DNA from: Bradyrhizobium commune
Lineage (GTDB): Bacteria; Pseudomonadota; Alphaproteobacteria; Rhizobiales; Xanthobacteraceae
Reading direction: 5' to 3'
Assembly (NCBI RefSeq): GCF_015624505.1
Contig: NZ_CP061379.1
Location: 5,270,001 to 5,334,000, forward strand
DNA length: 64,000 nt
Position 1 is the stretch's first letter; every line of letters begins with the position of its first letter. The translations under genes were made by a program, and so were the position numbers. The notes beneath the pieces were generated by a model that saw nothing but the letters and a program-made list of their open reading frames with translations, did not search any database and had not been told where the DNA came from. Positions 34,484 to 43,257 of the stretch are shown here, one piece after another.

Positions 34484-36034
34484 CTATTCGGCGGCGCCCT
34501 TGATGTCGGCCGCAGGCGGCGCGTAAGCCGCTTCGAGCGCGGCGAACTCCTCCGGCAGCATGTCGCACATCACCTGCACGTGCGGAATGATGTTGGCGCC
34601 GACGATGAAGCCGAAATCGAGCTGGTCGCGATAGCTCTGCACGGTGATGTTGAGCGCCTGCCCATGCGTCGAGATCGACACCGGGAAGATGTGCAGGAGC
34701 TCGGCGCCTGCGGCGTAGAGCGTCTGTCGCGGCCCCGGCACGTTGGACACGGTGATGTTGGCGGCCGGCGGCAGCACGTCCGAGAGGTTCGAACGGCTAT
34801 AGAGCAGCGCCAAGATCTGCGTCATCATCGGCGCGCCCAGCATCGAGATGTTGGACACCTGCGGCATCAGGGCCCGCAGCGGATGCGACATTTCCTTGGA
34901 CTTGGTCGATTGCGCGATGATGGCCTCCAACCGAGCCTTGGGATCCTCGATATTGGTCGCGATCGCGCAGATCATGCCGAACACCTGGTTGTTGGCCTCG
35001 GTGTTGCCCTCCTCGCGCAGCGAGATCGGCACGGCGGCGGTGAGCGATTTCGCCGGCAGCGTGCCGTATTGCCGGAGGTAGCGGCGGACCACGCCGGAGG
35101 CGAGCGCCAGCACGACGTCGTTGAGCTTGCCACCGGCCTGCTTGGCCAGCGCCTTGGCGCGCGACAGCGAGATCGACACGCCGGCAAAGCTGCGTTCCGA
35201 GGAGATCGACTTGTTGAGCATGGTCGGCGGCGATACCATGCTGGCGAGACTCTCGCGCGACTTCGGATCGGAGATCTTGCCGAGCACGTCGGAGACGCTC
35301 TTGACCATGGTCGGGATGTTGCCGGCAAAGCGCACCGCGCTCTCGATCTGGTACATCGCGTTGTCGAACAGGATCGAGCCGATGTCGCTCTTGCCGGTAC
35401 GCGGCAGTTGCAAATTCTTCGCGGCCGCCGAGGCATCGAGCGGCTGAGTGAAAAGCTGCTGATAGGAATCGAGCAGGTTGGCCGCGATATCGCGCGGCTC
35501 CTGCCCGGGCTTCGATCCGCCGGTCGGCGGATCGACCTGCCGCGGGATCGGCGAGATGTCGTAGATCATGTTGGTCAGGGCCGCCCCGGCGCCACCGTCG
35601 ATGGCGGCATGGTGCATCTTGGAATAGAGCCCGACCTCGTTGTCCTTCATGCCCTCGAAGACATAGAACTCCCAGAGCGGACGGGCGCGGTTGAGGAGCT
35701 TGGCATGCATCCAGCCGACGATGCGCTCGAGCGTGGCGCGGTCGCGCGGCGCCGGCAGGCTGGCGCGGAAGATGTGGCGGTCGATGTCGAACTGATCGTC
35801 CTCGACCCAGGAGGGATGGTCGATGTCGAGCGGTGCTTTCTCCAGCCGCGCCTTGAGGATCGGCGCGATGTGCAGGCGCGAGACGATCATCGCCTTGAAG
35901 TCTTCGAAGAAGTCGCCCTTGTAGTCGTCAGGCAGGCGAAAGATCGCCATGCTGCCGACATGCATCGGCATTTCCGGTGTTTCCAGATAGAGAAACGATG
36001 CGTCGAGCGACGACAGCTTCTTCCCGTCGGCCAT
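34484..36034 (-). CDS. WS/DGAT wax ester synthase / diacylglycerol acyltransferase
   Basis: A 516-residue bifunctional acyltransferase of the Acinetobacter AtfA family that joins fatty acyl-CoA to fatty alcohols or diacylglycerol. The catalytic HHAAIDG (HHxxxDG) is at 141-147, and the C-terminal PLWEF and NVPGPRQTLYAAGA motifs are present. Length matches the family of 450-520. It sits 48 nt downstream of the hydrolase paralogue in a leftward operon DUF6489-hydrolase-WS/DGAT-epoxide hydrolase. It suggests storage of neutral lipids besides PHA. Confidence 0.94.
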   Translation of the reverse strand: MADGKKLSSLDASFLYLETPEMPMHVGSMAIFRLPDDYKGDFFEDFKAMIVSRLHIAPILKARLEKAPLDIDHPSWVEDDQFDIDRHIFRASLPAPRDRATLERIVGWMHAKLLNRARPLWEFYVFEGMKDNEVGLYSKMHHAAIDGGAGAALTNMIYDISPIPRQVDPPTGGSKPGQEPRDIAANLLDSYQQLFTQPLDASAAAKNLQLPRTGKSDIGSILFDNAMYQIESAVRFAGNIPTMVKSVSDVLGKISDPKSRESLASMVSPPTMLNKSISSERSFAGVSISLSRAKALAKQAGGKLNDVVLALASGVVRRYLRQYGTLPAKSLTAAVPISLREEGNTEANNQVFGMICAIATNIEDPKARLEAIIAQSTKSKEMSHPLRALMPQVSNISMLGAPMMTQILALLYSRSNLSDVLPPAANITVSNVPGPRQTLYAAGAELLHIFPVSISTHGQALNITVQSYRDQLDFGFIVGANIIPHVQVMCDMLPEEFAALEAAYAPPAADIKGAAE

Positions 36035-36082
36035 AGTTCCCTCCCGAATTATTTTGGCGGGCGCCTTGGGTGGCGCTTCTCG

Positions 36083-36883
36083 TCAGACCGATACTGCCCG
36101 GTCCTGTGGGGCATATGCAATGGCAAACGGCCCGCCCCGGTCGAATGGCCAGAACTCTCCCTCCGGTTGCGCCAGGCGGTCCGCCACGGCCCACAGCGCA
36201 GCGGGGTTGACCCCGAGCCCGATATGGCTTGCGAGGTGCACCTCAATGTTCTCGGCGCGCTCGGACGGCTGCAACAGGCAGGTTCGCCAGTTCACGATGC
36301 CGTCGGTGCGCGAATAGATCGAGGTCGCCGGCACCGGAAGCTCGCCGGCGATCGCCGCGCGCAGCTCGGCCATATCCTCGACCCGCTCACCGGACATCAT
36401 CTCGTAGAGTGCGGTCGCGTTGGTCGCCCGCACATCGTTGGCAAAGGGACTGCCGAGCGTCACGACATTGCGGACCATCTCGGGCGCCTGAAGCGCAAGA
36501 TCGCGGGCATAGACGCCGCCGAGACTCCACCCGACCAGGCTGACCTTGCGTCCGCTTGCGGCGTGGATCTCGGCGAGACGGACGCGCAAGGCCTCGCGCA
36601 TCCGGGCAAGGCCTCCGAGATTGCGGCCCATCCGCCAGGCATGCGCCTCATAGCCGAGCTCGCTGAGATAGCGCCGCAGCGGCGCCATCGAGAGGTCGCT
36701 TGCAAGGAAGCCCGGCAGCGCCAGCACCGGATGGCCGTCTCCCCGCGGCGCGCGCATCAGCAACGGCGAAAGCAGGAGGCTGGCGTTGAATTCGAGCAGG
36801 CCGCGCGCCTCGGCAAGCAGGAGACCGAGGGCCGGCGGGCGAAGCCGGCCAGCGTCTGGCGCCCCGTCCCCCGCGGCCGACAT
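36083..36883 (-). CDS. Alpha/beta hydrolase (paralogue of 23110-23880)
   Basis: A 266-residue hydrolase with nucleophile elbow GWSLGG, TLGSPFAND, an Asp in IYSRTDGIVN, and a His in SHIGLGVNP. It shares the APRGDGHPVL and RTDGI segments with the earlier paralogue. ATG 36883 lies immediately after the DUF6489 stop, so both are read together. Position between DUF6489 and the WS/DGAT gene suggests a lipid-related role such as lipase or acyl carrier hydrolase. Confidence 0.9.
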   Translation of the reverse strand: MSAAGDGAPDAGRLRPPALGLLLAEARGLLEFNASLLLSPLLMRAPRGDGHPVLALPGFLASDLSMAPLRRYLSELGYEAHAWRMGRNLGGLARMREALRVRLAEIHAASGRKVSLVGWSLGGVYARDLALQAPEMVRNVVTLGSPFANDVRATNATALYEMMSGERVEDMAELRAAIAGELPVPATSIYSRTDGIVNWRTCLLQPSERAENIEVHLASHIGLGVNPAALWAVADRLAQPEGEFWPFDRGGPFAIAYAPQDRAVSV

Positions 36884-37141
36884 TTATTTCTTCTTGTCGC
36901 TGCTGCGTGTTCCGCCGAGGCCGGCCATGGTGACGAACATGTCCTGAAACCGCTCGGCGAGCTTCGGATCGAAAGTGAACCAGCTCTGGATCAACGATTC
37001 CGGCGAGACCTTGTCGATATTGCTCAGGACCTGCTGCTGCAGCTTGTCCATGACGGCAATTTGCATCGGCGAGACATCCGGCAATCCGAAGAACTGGCGA
37101 GCTTCGAGGGGGGTGCAGTCGATTTCGATGTTAACTTTCAT
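36884..37141 (-). CDS. DUF6489 family small protein
   Basis: An 85-residue protein beginning MKVNIEIDCTPLEARQFFGLPDV, the hallmark of the DUF6489 family. It is predicted soluble, with a helical middle (MQIAVMDKLQQQVLSNI) and a lysine-rich end. GGAGGGG precedes the ATG. It is the first gene of the leftward lipid operon. The function is unknown; the leading beta segment and partner genes hint at an accessory role for acyltransfer. Confidence 0.82.
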   Translation of the reverse strand: MKVNIEIDCTPLEARQFFGLPDVSPMQIAVMDKLQQQVLSNIDKVSPESLIQSWFTFDPKLAERFQDMFVTMAGLGGTRSSDKKK

Positions 37142-37522
37142 GTCCCCTCCAGATGAGATTCGAGCGGCCCGGCGCAGTATCGCCGCGACATGGCATGCGA
37201 CGCAAGCGACCTGAGACGGGGGCCGGAGGCCGGCTTCGGCAATCGGCGGATATGGTCAATCAAATCGCTCCCACGCTTGCTTGCCGCCCGGCCTGTGGGG
37301 CGTTTCCGTCTTTATTCCCGGACTCCGCAGGCCGAAAGTCCCATGTCCCCCGCGCGGCTCTCGCCCCTAAATTGTCGGTCAGCATTGCTGCACAGCGGTG
37401 CAACTTGGCGCGTTCCTTGCTGGAATGGCGCTTGCACGGGTCGAGAACTCTGGGCAACATGGATCGATCGGCCCCGCCGAACAATCAAAAATGACGGTGC
37501 GGGCGAGTGGAGAGGGTCAAGA
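37142..37522. other. 381-bp divergent intergenic region
   Basis: This is the only stretch above 300 bp without a gene. It separates the leftward DUF6489-lipid operon from the rightward peptide-transport cluster. It holds a sigma-54-type promoter and a dyad near the right end. The left half shows no motif I recognise, and open frames across it lack codon bias or ribosome sites. Confidence 0.7.
37389..37421 (+). promoter_or_regulatory. Sigma-54-type promoter with upstream dyad
   Basis: TTGGCGCGTTCCTTGCT (37405-37421) matches the -24/-12 consensus, with GG and GC separated by exactly 10 nt. TGCAC-AGCG-GTGCA (37389-37402) is a perfect dyad abutting it. The first gene starts about 90 nt after the predicted start near 37432. 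The NtrC consensus TGCAC-N7-GTGCA has a different spacer. Confidence 0.6.
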
Positions 37523-39124
37523 ATGTCAGTCGGACGAAGTCTGTTTGCGGCGACGCTCGCCGGTGTGTTGGCGTTGGCGGTCTCGCCGGCGTCGAGCCAG
37601 ACGCTGCGCTACGCCAACCAGGGTGAGCTGAAGTCGCTCGACCCCTACACACTGAACGAGTCGACCACCAGTGCGCATCTCGGCCATGTCTACGAGGGCC
37701 TGGTTGCCCGCGACAAGAACCTGAAGATCATCCCGGCACTGGCCGAAAGCTGGGAGACGCCGGAGCCGACACGCTGGCGCTTTCACCTGCGCAAGGACGT
37801 CAAATTCCACAACGGCGACCCCTTCACCGCGGACGATGTGGTGTTCTCAGCTGAGCGCGTGCGGGCCAAAGGCTCGAACTTTCTCAGTCGCCTCCCCGCC
37901 GACGCCAAGGTCGTCAAGATCGACGATTACACCGTCGATTTCATCCTCACCGCGCCCAATCCCATCCTGACGGCGCTGTGGGCGACCTGGTACATCATGG
38001 ACAAGAAGTGGGCAGAGGCGAACGATGCAGTGGCACCGACGCCGGCAGCCGCCACGACCCCGAGCTACGCCTCGCTCCATGAAAACGGCACCGGCCCCTT
38101 CACGATCGAGAGCCATCAGCCGGGCGTGAAGACTGTCTTCAAGGCGTACCCGGGTTGGTGGAGGAAGCCGGAGCATAATCTGAAGGAGATCGTCTTCACC
38201 CCGATCGCCTCCGAGGCCACGCGCGTCGCGGCCCTGCTGTCGGGCGAGGTCGACGTGATCGAGCCGGTTCCGGTCCAGGACATCCAGCGCGTCAATGCGA
38301 GCCCCAATGCGACCGTGCTGACGGGACCTGAACTCCGCACCATCTTCGTCGGCATGGACCAGTCCCGCGACGAACTCCTGTACTCGAACGTCAAGGGCAA
38401 GAACCCGTTCAAGGACATTCGCGTTCGCGAAGCCGTCTACAGGGCGATCGACGTCGACCTGATCAAGAATCGCGTCATGCGCGGCCTCTCCACGCCATCC
38501 CCGCTGATGATCGCGCCGGAGCTCTATTCGCTGTCGAAGGACTTCACCCGACCGAAGTTCGACCCTGATAGCGCCAAGAAGCTCCTGGCGGACGCCGGCT
38601 ATGCCGACGGTTTCGAAGTGACGATGGATTGCCCCAATGATCGTTACGTCAATGACGCCGCGATCTGCCAGGCTATCGTCGGCATGCTTGCCCGCATCAA
38701 TATCAAGGTAAACCTGCTGGCGCAGCCCAAGGCGCTGTATTTCGCCAAGGTGCTGAAGCCCGGCGGCTACAAGACCTCGCTGTTCATGCTGGGCTGGACC
38801 CCCGATACGCTCGACTCGCACAACGTGCTGCACGACATCATGGGCTGCCGTGACGATCCCAAGGATCCCAACCGCGGTGAAGCCAATCTCGCCGGCTATT
38901 GCAACAGGCAGTTCGACGAGCTCGCGGACAAGGTTCTCCTGGAACCCGATCCGGCCAAGCGCGATCTCCTGATCAAGCAGGCCTGGGAGATCTCGATCAA
39001 GGACTGGGCCTACGTTCCGCTGCACCAGCAAGCGCTCGCTTGGGGCGTGTCGAAGAAGGTGAAACTGACCCAGCGGGCGGACAACCAGGTCCTGCTCTAT
39101 TGGGCGACCAAGCAGGACGAGTAG
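37523..39124 (+). CDS. Peptide ABC transporter binding protein 1 (family 5)
   Basis: A 533-residue Dpp/Opp-type periplasmic binding protein. Residues 1-25 are a Sec signal peptide ending in SPASSQ. The RFHLRKDVKFHNGDPFTADDVVFS signature is present at about 85-110. ATG 37523 follows GAGAGGG by 6 nt. It is the first gene after the sigma-54-type promoter and followed by a hairpin and the matching permeases. It should bind peptides or gamma-glutamyl compounds; the ligand is not readable from sequence. Confidence 0.93.
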   Translation: MSVGRSLFAATLAGVLALAVSPASSQTLRYANQGELKSLDPYTLNESTTSAHLGHVYEGLVARDKNLKIIPALAESWETPEPTRWRFHLRKDVKFHNGDPFTADDVVFSAERVRAKGSNFLSRLPADAKVVKIDDYTVDFILTAPNPILTALWATWYIMDKKWAEANDAVAPTPAAATTPSYASLHENGTGPFTIESHQPGVKTVFKAYPGWWRKPEHNLKEIVFTPIASEATRVAALLSGEVDVIEPVPVQDIQRVNASPNATVLTGPELRTIFVGMDQSRDELLYSNVKGKNPFKDIRVREAVYRAIDVDLIKNRVMRGLSTPSPLMIAPELYSLSKDFTRPKFDPDSAKKLLADAGYADGFEVTMDCPNDRYVNDAAICQAIVGMLARINIKVNLLAQPKALYFAKVLKPGGYKTSLFMLGWTPDTLDSHNVLHDIMGCRDDPKDPNRGEANLAGYCNRQFDELADKVLLEPDPAKRDLLIKQAWEISIKDWAYVPLHQQALAWGVSKKVKLTQRADNQVLLYWATKQDE

Positions 39125-39140
39125 GTGTCGACAAGTTGTG

Positions 39141-39184
39141 AAGTCCCGGAAGCCATCGCTTTCAAGATCTGGCTTCCGGGACTT
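39141..39184 (+). terminator. Long hairpin between binding protein and permease genes
   Basis: A perfect 15-bp stem (AAGTCCCGGAAGCCA at 39141-39155 and TGGCTTCCGGGACTT at 39170-39184) has a 14-nt loop. No long T-run follows, so partial termination or mRNA 3'-end protection is more likely than full stop. Such hairpins raise binding-protein output over permease. Confidence 0.7.
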
Positions 39185-39239
39185 GCTGTTTCGGGCTAAC
39201 GCGATGATGCGCGCCCCTGAAGAGATGTGAAAGGAACAG

Positions 39240-40220
39240 ATGCTCGCTTTCACACTGCGCCGGGCCATCCAGGCCGTCGGCGTGATGATCGCAGTTGGAA
39301 TCATCGCGTTCTCGATGTTCCGCTTCGCCGGCGATCCCGTGAACCAGATGGTCGGGATGGACACGTCCGGCGCCGAACGCGCCGCGATCCGCAAATCGCT
39401 CGGCCTCGACGATCCCGTCATCGTGCAGTTCGGCCGTTATGTCGGCAACGCCGCGCAGTTCAAGTTCGGCGTGTCCTACCAGTTCCGCCTGCCCGTCACC
39501 AACCTGCTGATGGAGCGGATGCCGGCCACGCTGGAGCTGGCCATCGTTGCCACCATCTTCGCCATGGTCAGCGGCATCCTGATGGGCGTCTATTCCGCGC
39601 TGCGTCGTGACAGCTGGCTCGCGCATGTGTTCCAGGCCGTCTCGTTGATCGGCATCTCGCTGCCGACCTTCCTGATCGGCATCCTCCTGATCTACCTGTT
39701 TTCAGTAACGCTGGGCTGGCTGCCCTCGTTCGGCCGCGGCGATGTCGTGCATATCGGCTGGTGGACGACGGGGCTGCTGACGCTCTCGGGCCTGAAGGCG
39801 CTGATCATGCCCTCGATCACGCTCGGCCTGTTCCAGATGACCCTGATCATGCGCCTCGTCCGCGCCGAGATGCTGGAGGTGATGCGCACCGATTACATCC
39901 GCTTCGCCCGCGCTCGTGGCCTCACCACGCGCGCCATCCATTTCGGCCATGCGCTGCGCAACACCTTGGTGCCCGTGATCACCGTGGCCGGCCTGCAATT
40001 TGGCTCGGTAATTGCTTTCGCCATCATCACGGAGACCGTGTTCCAGTGGCCGGGCATGGGCCTCCTGTTCGTGCAGGCCGTTCAAAACGTCGATATCCCG
40101 ATCATGGCGGCCTATCTGATGATGGTGTCCCTGATCTTCGTCACCATCAATCTCGTGGTTGATATCCTCTACACCATCGTCGATCCGCGGCTGCGTTCGA
40201 CGGTCAGCCGGGCGCATTGA
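39240..40220 (+). CDS. Peptide ABC transporter permease 1 (DppB type)
   Basis: A 326-residue inner-membrane permease with six helices. The N-terminal LRRAIQAVGVMIAVGIIAF helix and the EAA loop DYIRFARARGLTTRAI are typical of DppB/OppB. AAAGGA precedes the ATG by 5 nt. It follows the hairpin and stops 1 nt before DppC-type permease 1. Its pair is the next gene. Confidence 0.94.
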   Translation: MLAFTLRRAIQAVGVMIAVGIIAFSMFRFAGDPVNQMVGMDTSGAERAAIRKSLGLDDPVIVQFGRYVGNAAQFKFGVSYQFRLPVTNLLMERMPATLELAIVATIFAMVSGILMGVYSALRRDSWLAHVFQAVSLIGISLPTFLIGILLIYLFSVTLGWLPSFGRGDVVHIGWWTTGLLTLSGLKALIMPSITLGLFQMTLIMRLVRAEMLEVMRTDYIRFARARGLTTRAIHFGHALRNTLVPVITVAGLQFGSVIAFAIITETVFQWPGMGLLFVQAVQNVDIPIMAAYLMMVSLIFVTINLVVDILYTIVDPRLRSTVSRAH

Positions 40221-40221
40221 G

Positions 40222-41184
40222 ATGAGCGAGGCCGTCGTTCCGCACAAAGCCGAGAAAAGTGCGACCACCGCTCCTGGCTGGCTCAGGCGCGCGCTCGACA
40301 GCGACCTGTTCTATTCGTTCCGCCGCTCCAGGATCACCATGATCGCGGCGGCGGTCACGCTGCTGTTCTTCCTGGTCGCGATCTTTGCGTCCGTGCTGTC
40401 GGTACAAAATCCCTTCGATCCGGCGCAGCTCCAGCTGATGAATTCGCGCATCTCGCCGCTGTGGACCGCGGACGGCCAGAGCCCGTTCCTGCTCGGCACC
40501 GACGAGCAGGGCCGCGACGTGCTCTCCGCGATCCTCTACGGCATGCGCATCTCGCTTCTCGTCGGCGTGCTCGGCGTGGTCCTCTCCGGCGCGCTCGGCA
40601 TCCTGCTCGGGCTGACGGCCGGCTATTTCGGCGGCGCCGTCGACGGGCTGATCATGCGCATCGCCGACGTGCAGCTCTCCTTCCCGGCGATCCTGATTGC
40701 GCTTTTGATCAACGGCATCGCTAAATCGGTGCTCGGCAACAGGCTCGACGAGATGAGCATGCTGGGCGTTTTGGTGTTCGCGATCGGCCTGAGCTTCTGG
40801 GTGCAATATGCCCGTACGGTGCGCGGCTCGGTGATGGTCGAGAAAAACAAGGACTATGTCGCCGCCGCGCAATTGATCGGCCTGCCCGCTCCCGTGATCA
40901 TGCTGCGCCACGTGCTGCCGAACACAATGGGGCCGATCCTCGTCATCGCCACCATCAATCTCGCGCTCGCCATCATCACCGAGGCGACGCTGTCCTTTCT
41001 CGGCTCGGGCATGCCCGAGACCATGCCCTCGCTCGGCACGCTCATTCGCATCGGCAACAATTATCTGTTCGCAGGCGAATGGTGGATCGTTGCCTTCCCG
41101 GGCATCGCGCTCGCAGCGCTGATCCTGTCCATCAACCTGCTCGGCGACTGGCTGCGCGACGCGCTCAACCCGAAGCTCCGATGA
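40222..41184 (+). CDS. Peptide ABC transporter permease 2 (DppC type)
   Basis: A 320-residue permease. A cytoplasmic N-terminus (about 35 residues) precedes the first helix, as in DppC/OppC. The GTDEQGRDVLSAILYGMR motif and EAA loop (KDYVAAAQLIGLPAP) are present. ATG 40222 lies 1 nt after the DppB stop. The start is chosen because the frame upstream overlaps DppB. It closes the membrane channel of system 1. Confidence 0.93.
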   Translation: MSEAVVPHKAEKSATTAPGWLRRALDSDLFYSFRRSRITMIAAAVTLLFFLVAIFASVLSVQNPFDPAQLQLMNSRISPLWTADGQSPFLLGTDEQGRDVLSAILYGMRISLLVGVLGVVLSGALGILLGLTAGYFGGAVDGLIMRIADVQLSFPAILIALLINGIAKSVLGNRLDEMSMLGVLVFAIGLSFWVQYARTVRGSVMVEKNKDYVAAAQLIGLPAPVIMLRHVLPNTMGPILVIATINLALAIITEATLSFLGSGMPETMPSLGTLIRIGNNYLFAGEWWIVAFPGIALAALILSINLLGDWLRDALNPKLR

Positions 41185-41197
41185 GTATCCCCCGTTC

Positions 41198-42184
41198 ATG
41201 ACCGAACCCGTCCTCTCCGTGCGCAATCTCCAGGTCGAGTTCGCCTCCCGCCGCGGCACGCTGCGGGCGATCGACGGTGTCTCCTTCGACATCGCCAAGG
41301 GCGAAGTGCTGGGCGTGGTCGGCGAATCCGGCGCCGGCAAATCCGTCACCGGGCTCTCGGTGATCGGCCTGATCGATCCGCCCGGCCGCATCTCCGCCGG
41401 CGAGATCCGCCTCTCCGGCCTGCGCGTCGACAATCTGCCGCCGGAGGAAATGCGCCGTATCAGGGGAAAGCGCATCGGCATGATCTTCCAGGATCCCCTC
41501 ACCTCGCTCAATCCGCTCTACAAGGTCGGCGACCAGATCGTGGAGACGATCAAGACCCACCTGAACCTGTCCGAGACGGCGGCGCGCCGCCGCGCCATCG
41601 ATCTGCTCGCCGAAGTCGGCATTCCCGCACCGGAAAAGCGCATCGACGGTTATCCCCATGAATTCTCCGGCGGCATGCGCCAGCGCGTGGTGATTGCGCT
41701 CGCGATCTGCGCCGAGCCGGAACTGATCATCGCCGACGAGCCGACCACCGCACTCGACGTCTCCGTGCAAGCGCAGATCATCTCGCTGATCAAACGCCTC
41801 GGCCGCGATCACGGCACCGCGGTGATGCTGGTGACGCACGACATGGGCGTGATCGCCGAGACCTCCGACCGCGTTGCCGTGATGTATGCCGGCCGTGTCG
41901 CCGAGATCGGCCCGGTGCAGGACGTCGTGAAGAACCCGCTGCACCCCTACGCCAAGGGCCTGATGGGCGCGATCCCCACGCTTGCCGGCGATGACAAGCG
42001 CCTGGTTCAGATCCCCGGCTCGATGCCGCGGCTGTCGGCGATCCCGCGCGGCTGCTCGTTCAATCCGCGCTGCGCCTCCGCCTTCGATCGCTGCCGGGTG
42101 GACCGGCCGGAGCCGTTGTCGCGCGGCACACAGTCGGTTGCCTGCCATCTCTATGACAGCGTGCCGGCGGAGAGCGCGGCATGA
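41198..42184 (+). CDS. Peptide ABC transporter ATPase 1 (DppD type)
   Basis: A 328-residue ABC ATPase. The Walker A is GESGAGKS (about 44-51), signature FSGGMRQRV, Walker [10 protein letters not shown], followed by the H-loop VTHDMG. The C-terminal oligopeptide/dipeptide domain contains the RGCSFNPRC region. It begins 13 nt after the DppC stop and overlaps the next ATPase by 4 nt, so the two are translationally coupled. Confidence 0.95.
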   Translation: MTEPVLSVRNLQVEFASRRGTLRAIDGVSFDIAKGEVLGVVGESGAGKSVTGLSVIGLIDPPGRISAGEIRLSGLRVDNLPPEEMRRIRGKRIGMIFQDPLTSLNPLYKVGDQIVETIKTHLNLSETAARRRAIDLLAEVGIPAPEKRIDGYPHEFSGGMRQRVVIALAICAEPELIIADEPTTALDVSVQAQIISLIKRLGRDHGTAVMLVTHDMGVIAETSDRVAVMYAGRVAEIGPVQDVVKNPLHPYAKGLMGAIPTLAGDDKRLVQIPGSMPRLSAIPRGCSFNPRCASAFDRCRVDRPEPLSRGTQSVACHLYDSVPAESAA

Positions 42185-43170
42185 GCGCGCCTTTCGTCCA
42201 GGCGACAAATCTGCGCCGCGTCTTCGACGTCTCGAAGCCATGGCTCAACCGCGTGCTTGAAGGCGGGCAGCTCGAATTTCTCAAGGCAGTCGACGGCGTC
42301 ACGTTTGATATCAGGAAGGGCGAGACGTTTGCGCTGGTCGGTGAGTCCGGCTCGGGCAAGACCACGGTGGCGCGGATGGTCGTCGGCCTTTTGCCGCCGA
42401 GCTCCGGGGACGTGCTGATCGACGGAATCCCGATGGCCGATCCCCGGCAGGCGCTGGCGCGGCGAAAACTGCGACGCCGCATCCAGATGATCTTTCAGGA
42501 TCCGTATGCGAGCCTGAACCCGCGCTTCCGCGTCGATGCCATCATCTCCGAGCCGATCCGCGCCTTCGACCTGATCCAGGGCGAGCGCGACATCCAGGCC
42601 CGCGTCGGCGAGCTGCTCAGCCTCGTCGGCCTGCATCCCGACGACCGATTGAAGTTTCCACACGAGTTCTCAGGCGGCCAGCGCCAGCGCATCGCGATCG
42701 CGCGCGCGCTCGCCTCAGATGCCGAGTTCATCGTCTGCGACGAGCCGACCTCGGCGCTCGACGTCTCCGTGCAGGCGCAGATCCTCAATTTGATGCGCGA
42801 TCTCCAGGACAAGTTCGGCCTGACCTACATGTTCATCAGCCACAACCTCGCCGTGGTCCGCCACATGGCGAGCCGCGTCGGCGTGATGTATCTCGGCCGC
42901 ATCGTCGAGATCGCCGAGGGACGCGAGCTGTTTTCCCGCCCGCGCATGCCCTACACCAAGATGCTGCTCGGCGCCGTGCCAGACCTCGCCATGAGCGGCC
43001 GCCAGCGCATTCCGGTCAAGGGCGAGATCCCGAACCCGATCAACCCGCCACCCGGCTGCGCCTTCAATCCGCGCTGCCCGCTGGCATTCGACCTCTGCCG
43101 CAAGGAAACCCCGGAATTGATCGACGGCGTCGCCTGCCACGCGGTTAACACCGCGCCGGTCCCGGCGTGA
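42181..43170 (+). CDS. Peptide ABC transporter ATPase 2 (DppF type)
   Basis: A 329-residue ABC ATPase. The Walker A is GESGSGKT, signature FSGGQRQRI, and Walker B EFIVCDEPT, with the H-loop ISHNLA. The C-terminal PPGCAFNPRCPLAFDLC segment is the oligo-HPY domain that may hold a 4Fe-4S cluster in DppF-type subunits. It completes transporter 1 and ends 87 nt before the GGT gene. Confidence 0.95.
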   Translation: MSAPFVQATNLRRVFDVSKPWLNRVLEGGQLEFLKAVDGVTFDIRKGETFALVGESGSGKTTVARMVVGLLPPSSGDVLIDGIPMADPRQALARRKLRRRIQMIFQDPYASLNPRFRVDAIISEPIRAFDLIQGERDIQARVGELLSLVGLHPDDRLKFPHEFSGGQRQRIAIARALASDAEFIVCDEPTSALDVSVQAQILNLMRDLQDKFGLTYMFISHNLAVVRHMASRVGVMYLGRIVEIAEGRELFSRPRMPYTKMLLGAVPDLAMSGRQRIPVKGEIPNPINPPPGCAFNPRCPLAFDLCRKETPELIDGVACHAVNTAPVPA

Positions 43171-43257
43171 CGCGCGCGTGCCATGCGGCCTGCGCATTGG
43201 CGGCACGGCGTGGCCTGTGATCAATTGCGCGCGCCGAAAATAAGGTAGCGAACTTTC

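Noticed and set aside
34412..37156. A 914-codon rightward open frame
   Set aside because: It runs antisense to WS/DGAT, a hydrolase and DUF6489, all with clear motifs. Its composition is Arg/His/Asp-rich, as expected for the opposite strand of GC-rich genes.
37389..37402. NtrC-binding site
   Set aside because: Arms match TGCAC/GTGCA, but the spacer is 4 nt rather than 7 and the site abuts the -24 element.
37153..37494. Open frame of 113 codons in the 381-bp gap
   Set aside because: No ribosome site, low complexity, and it crosses the sigma-54-type promoter.
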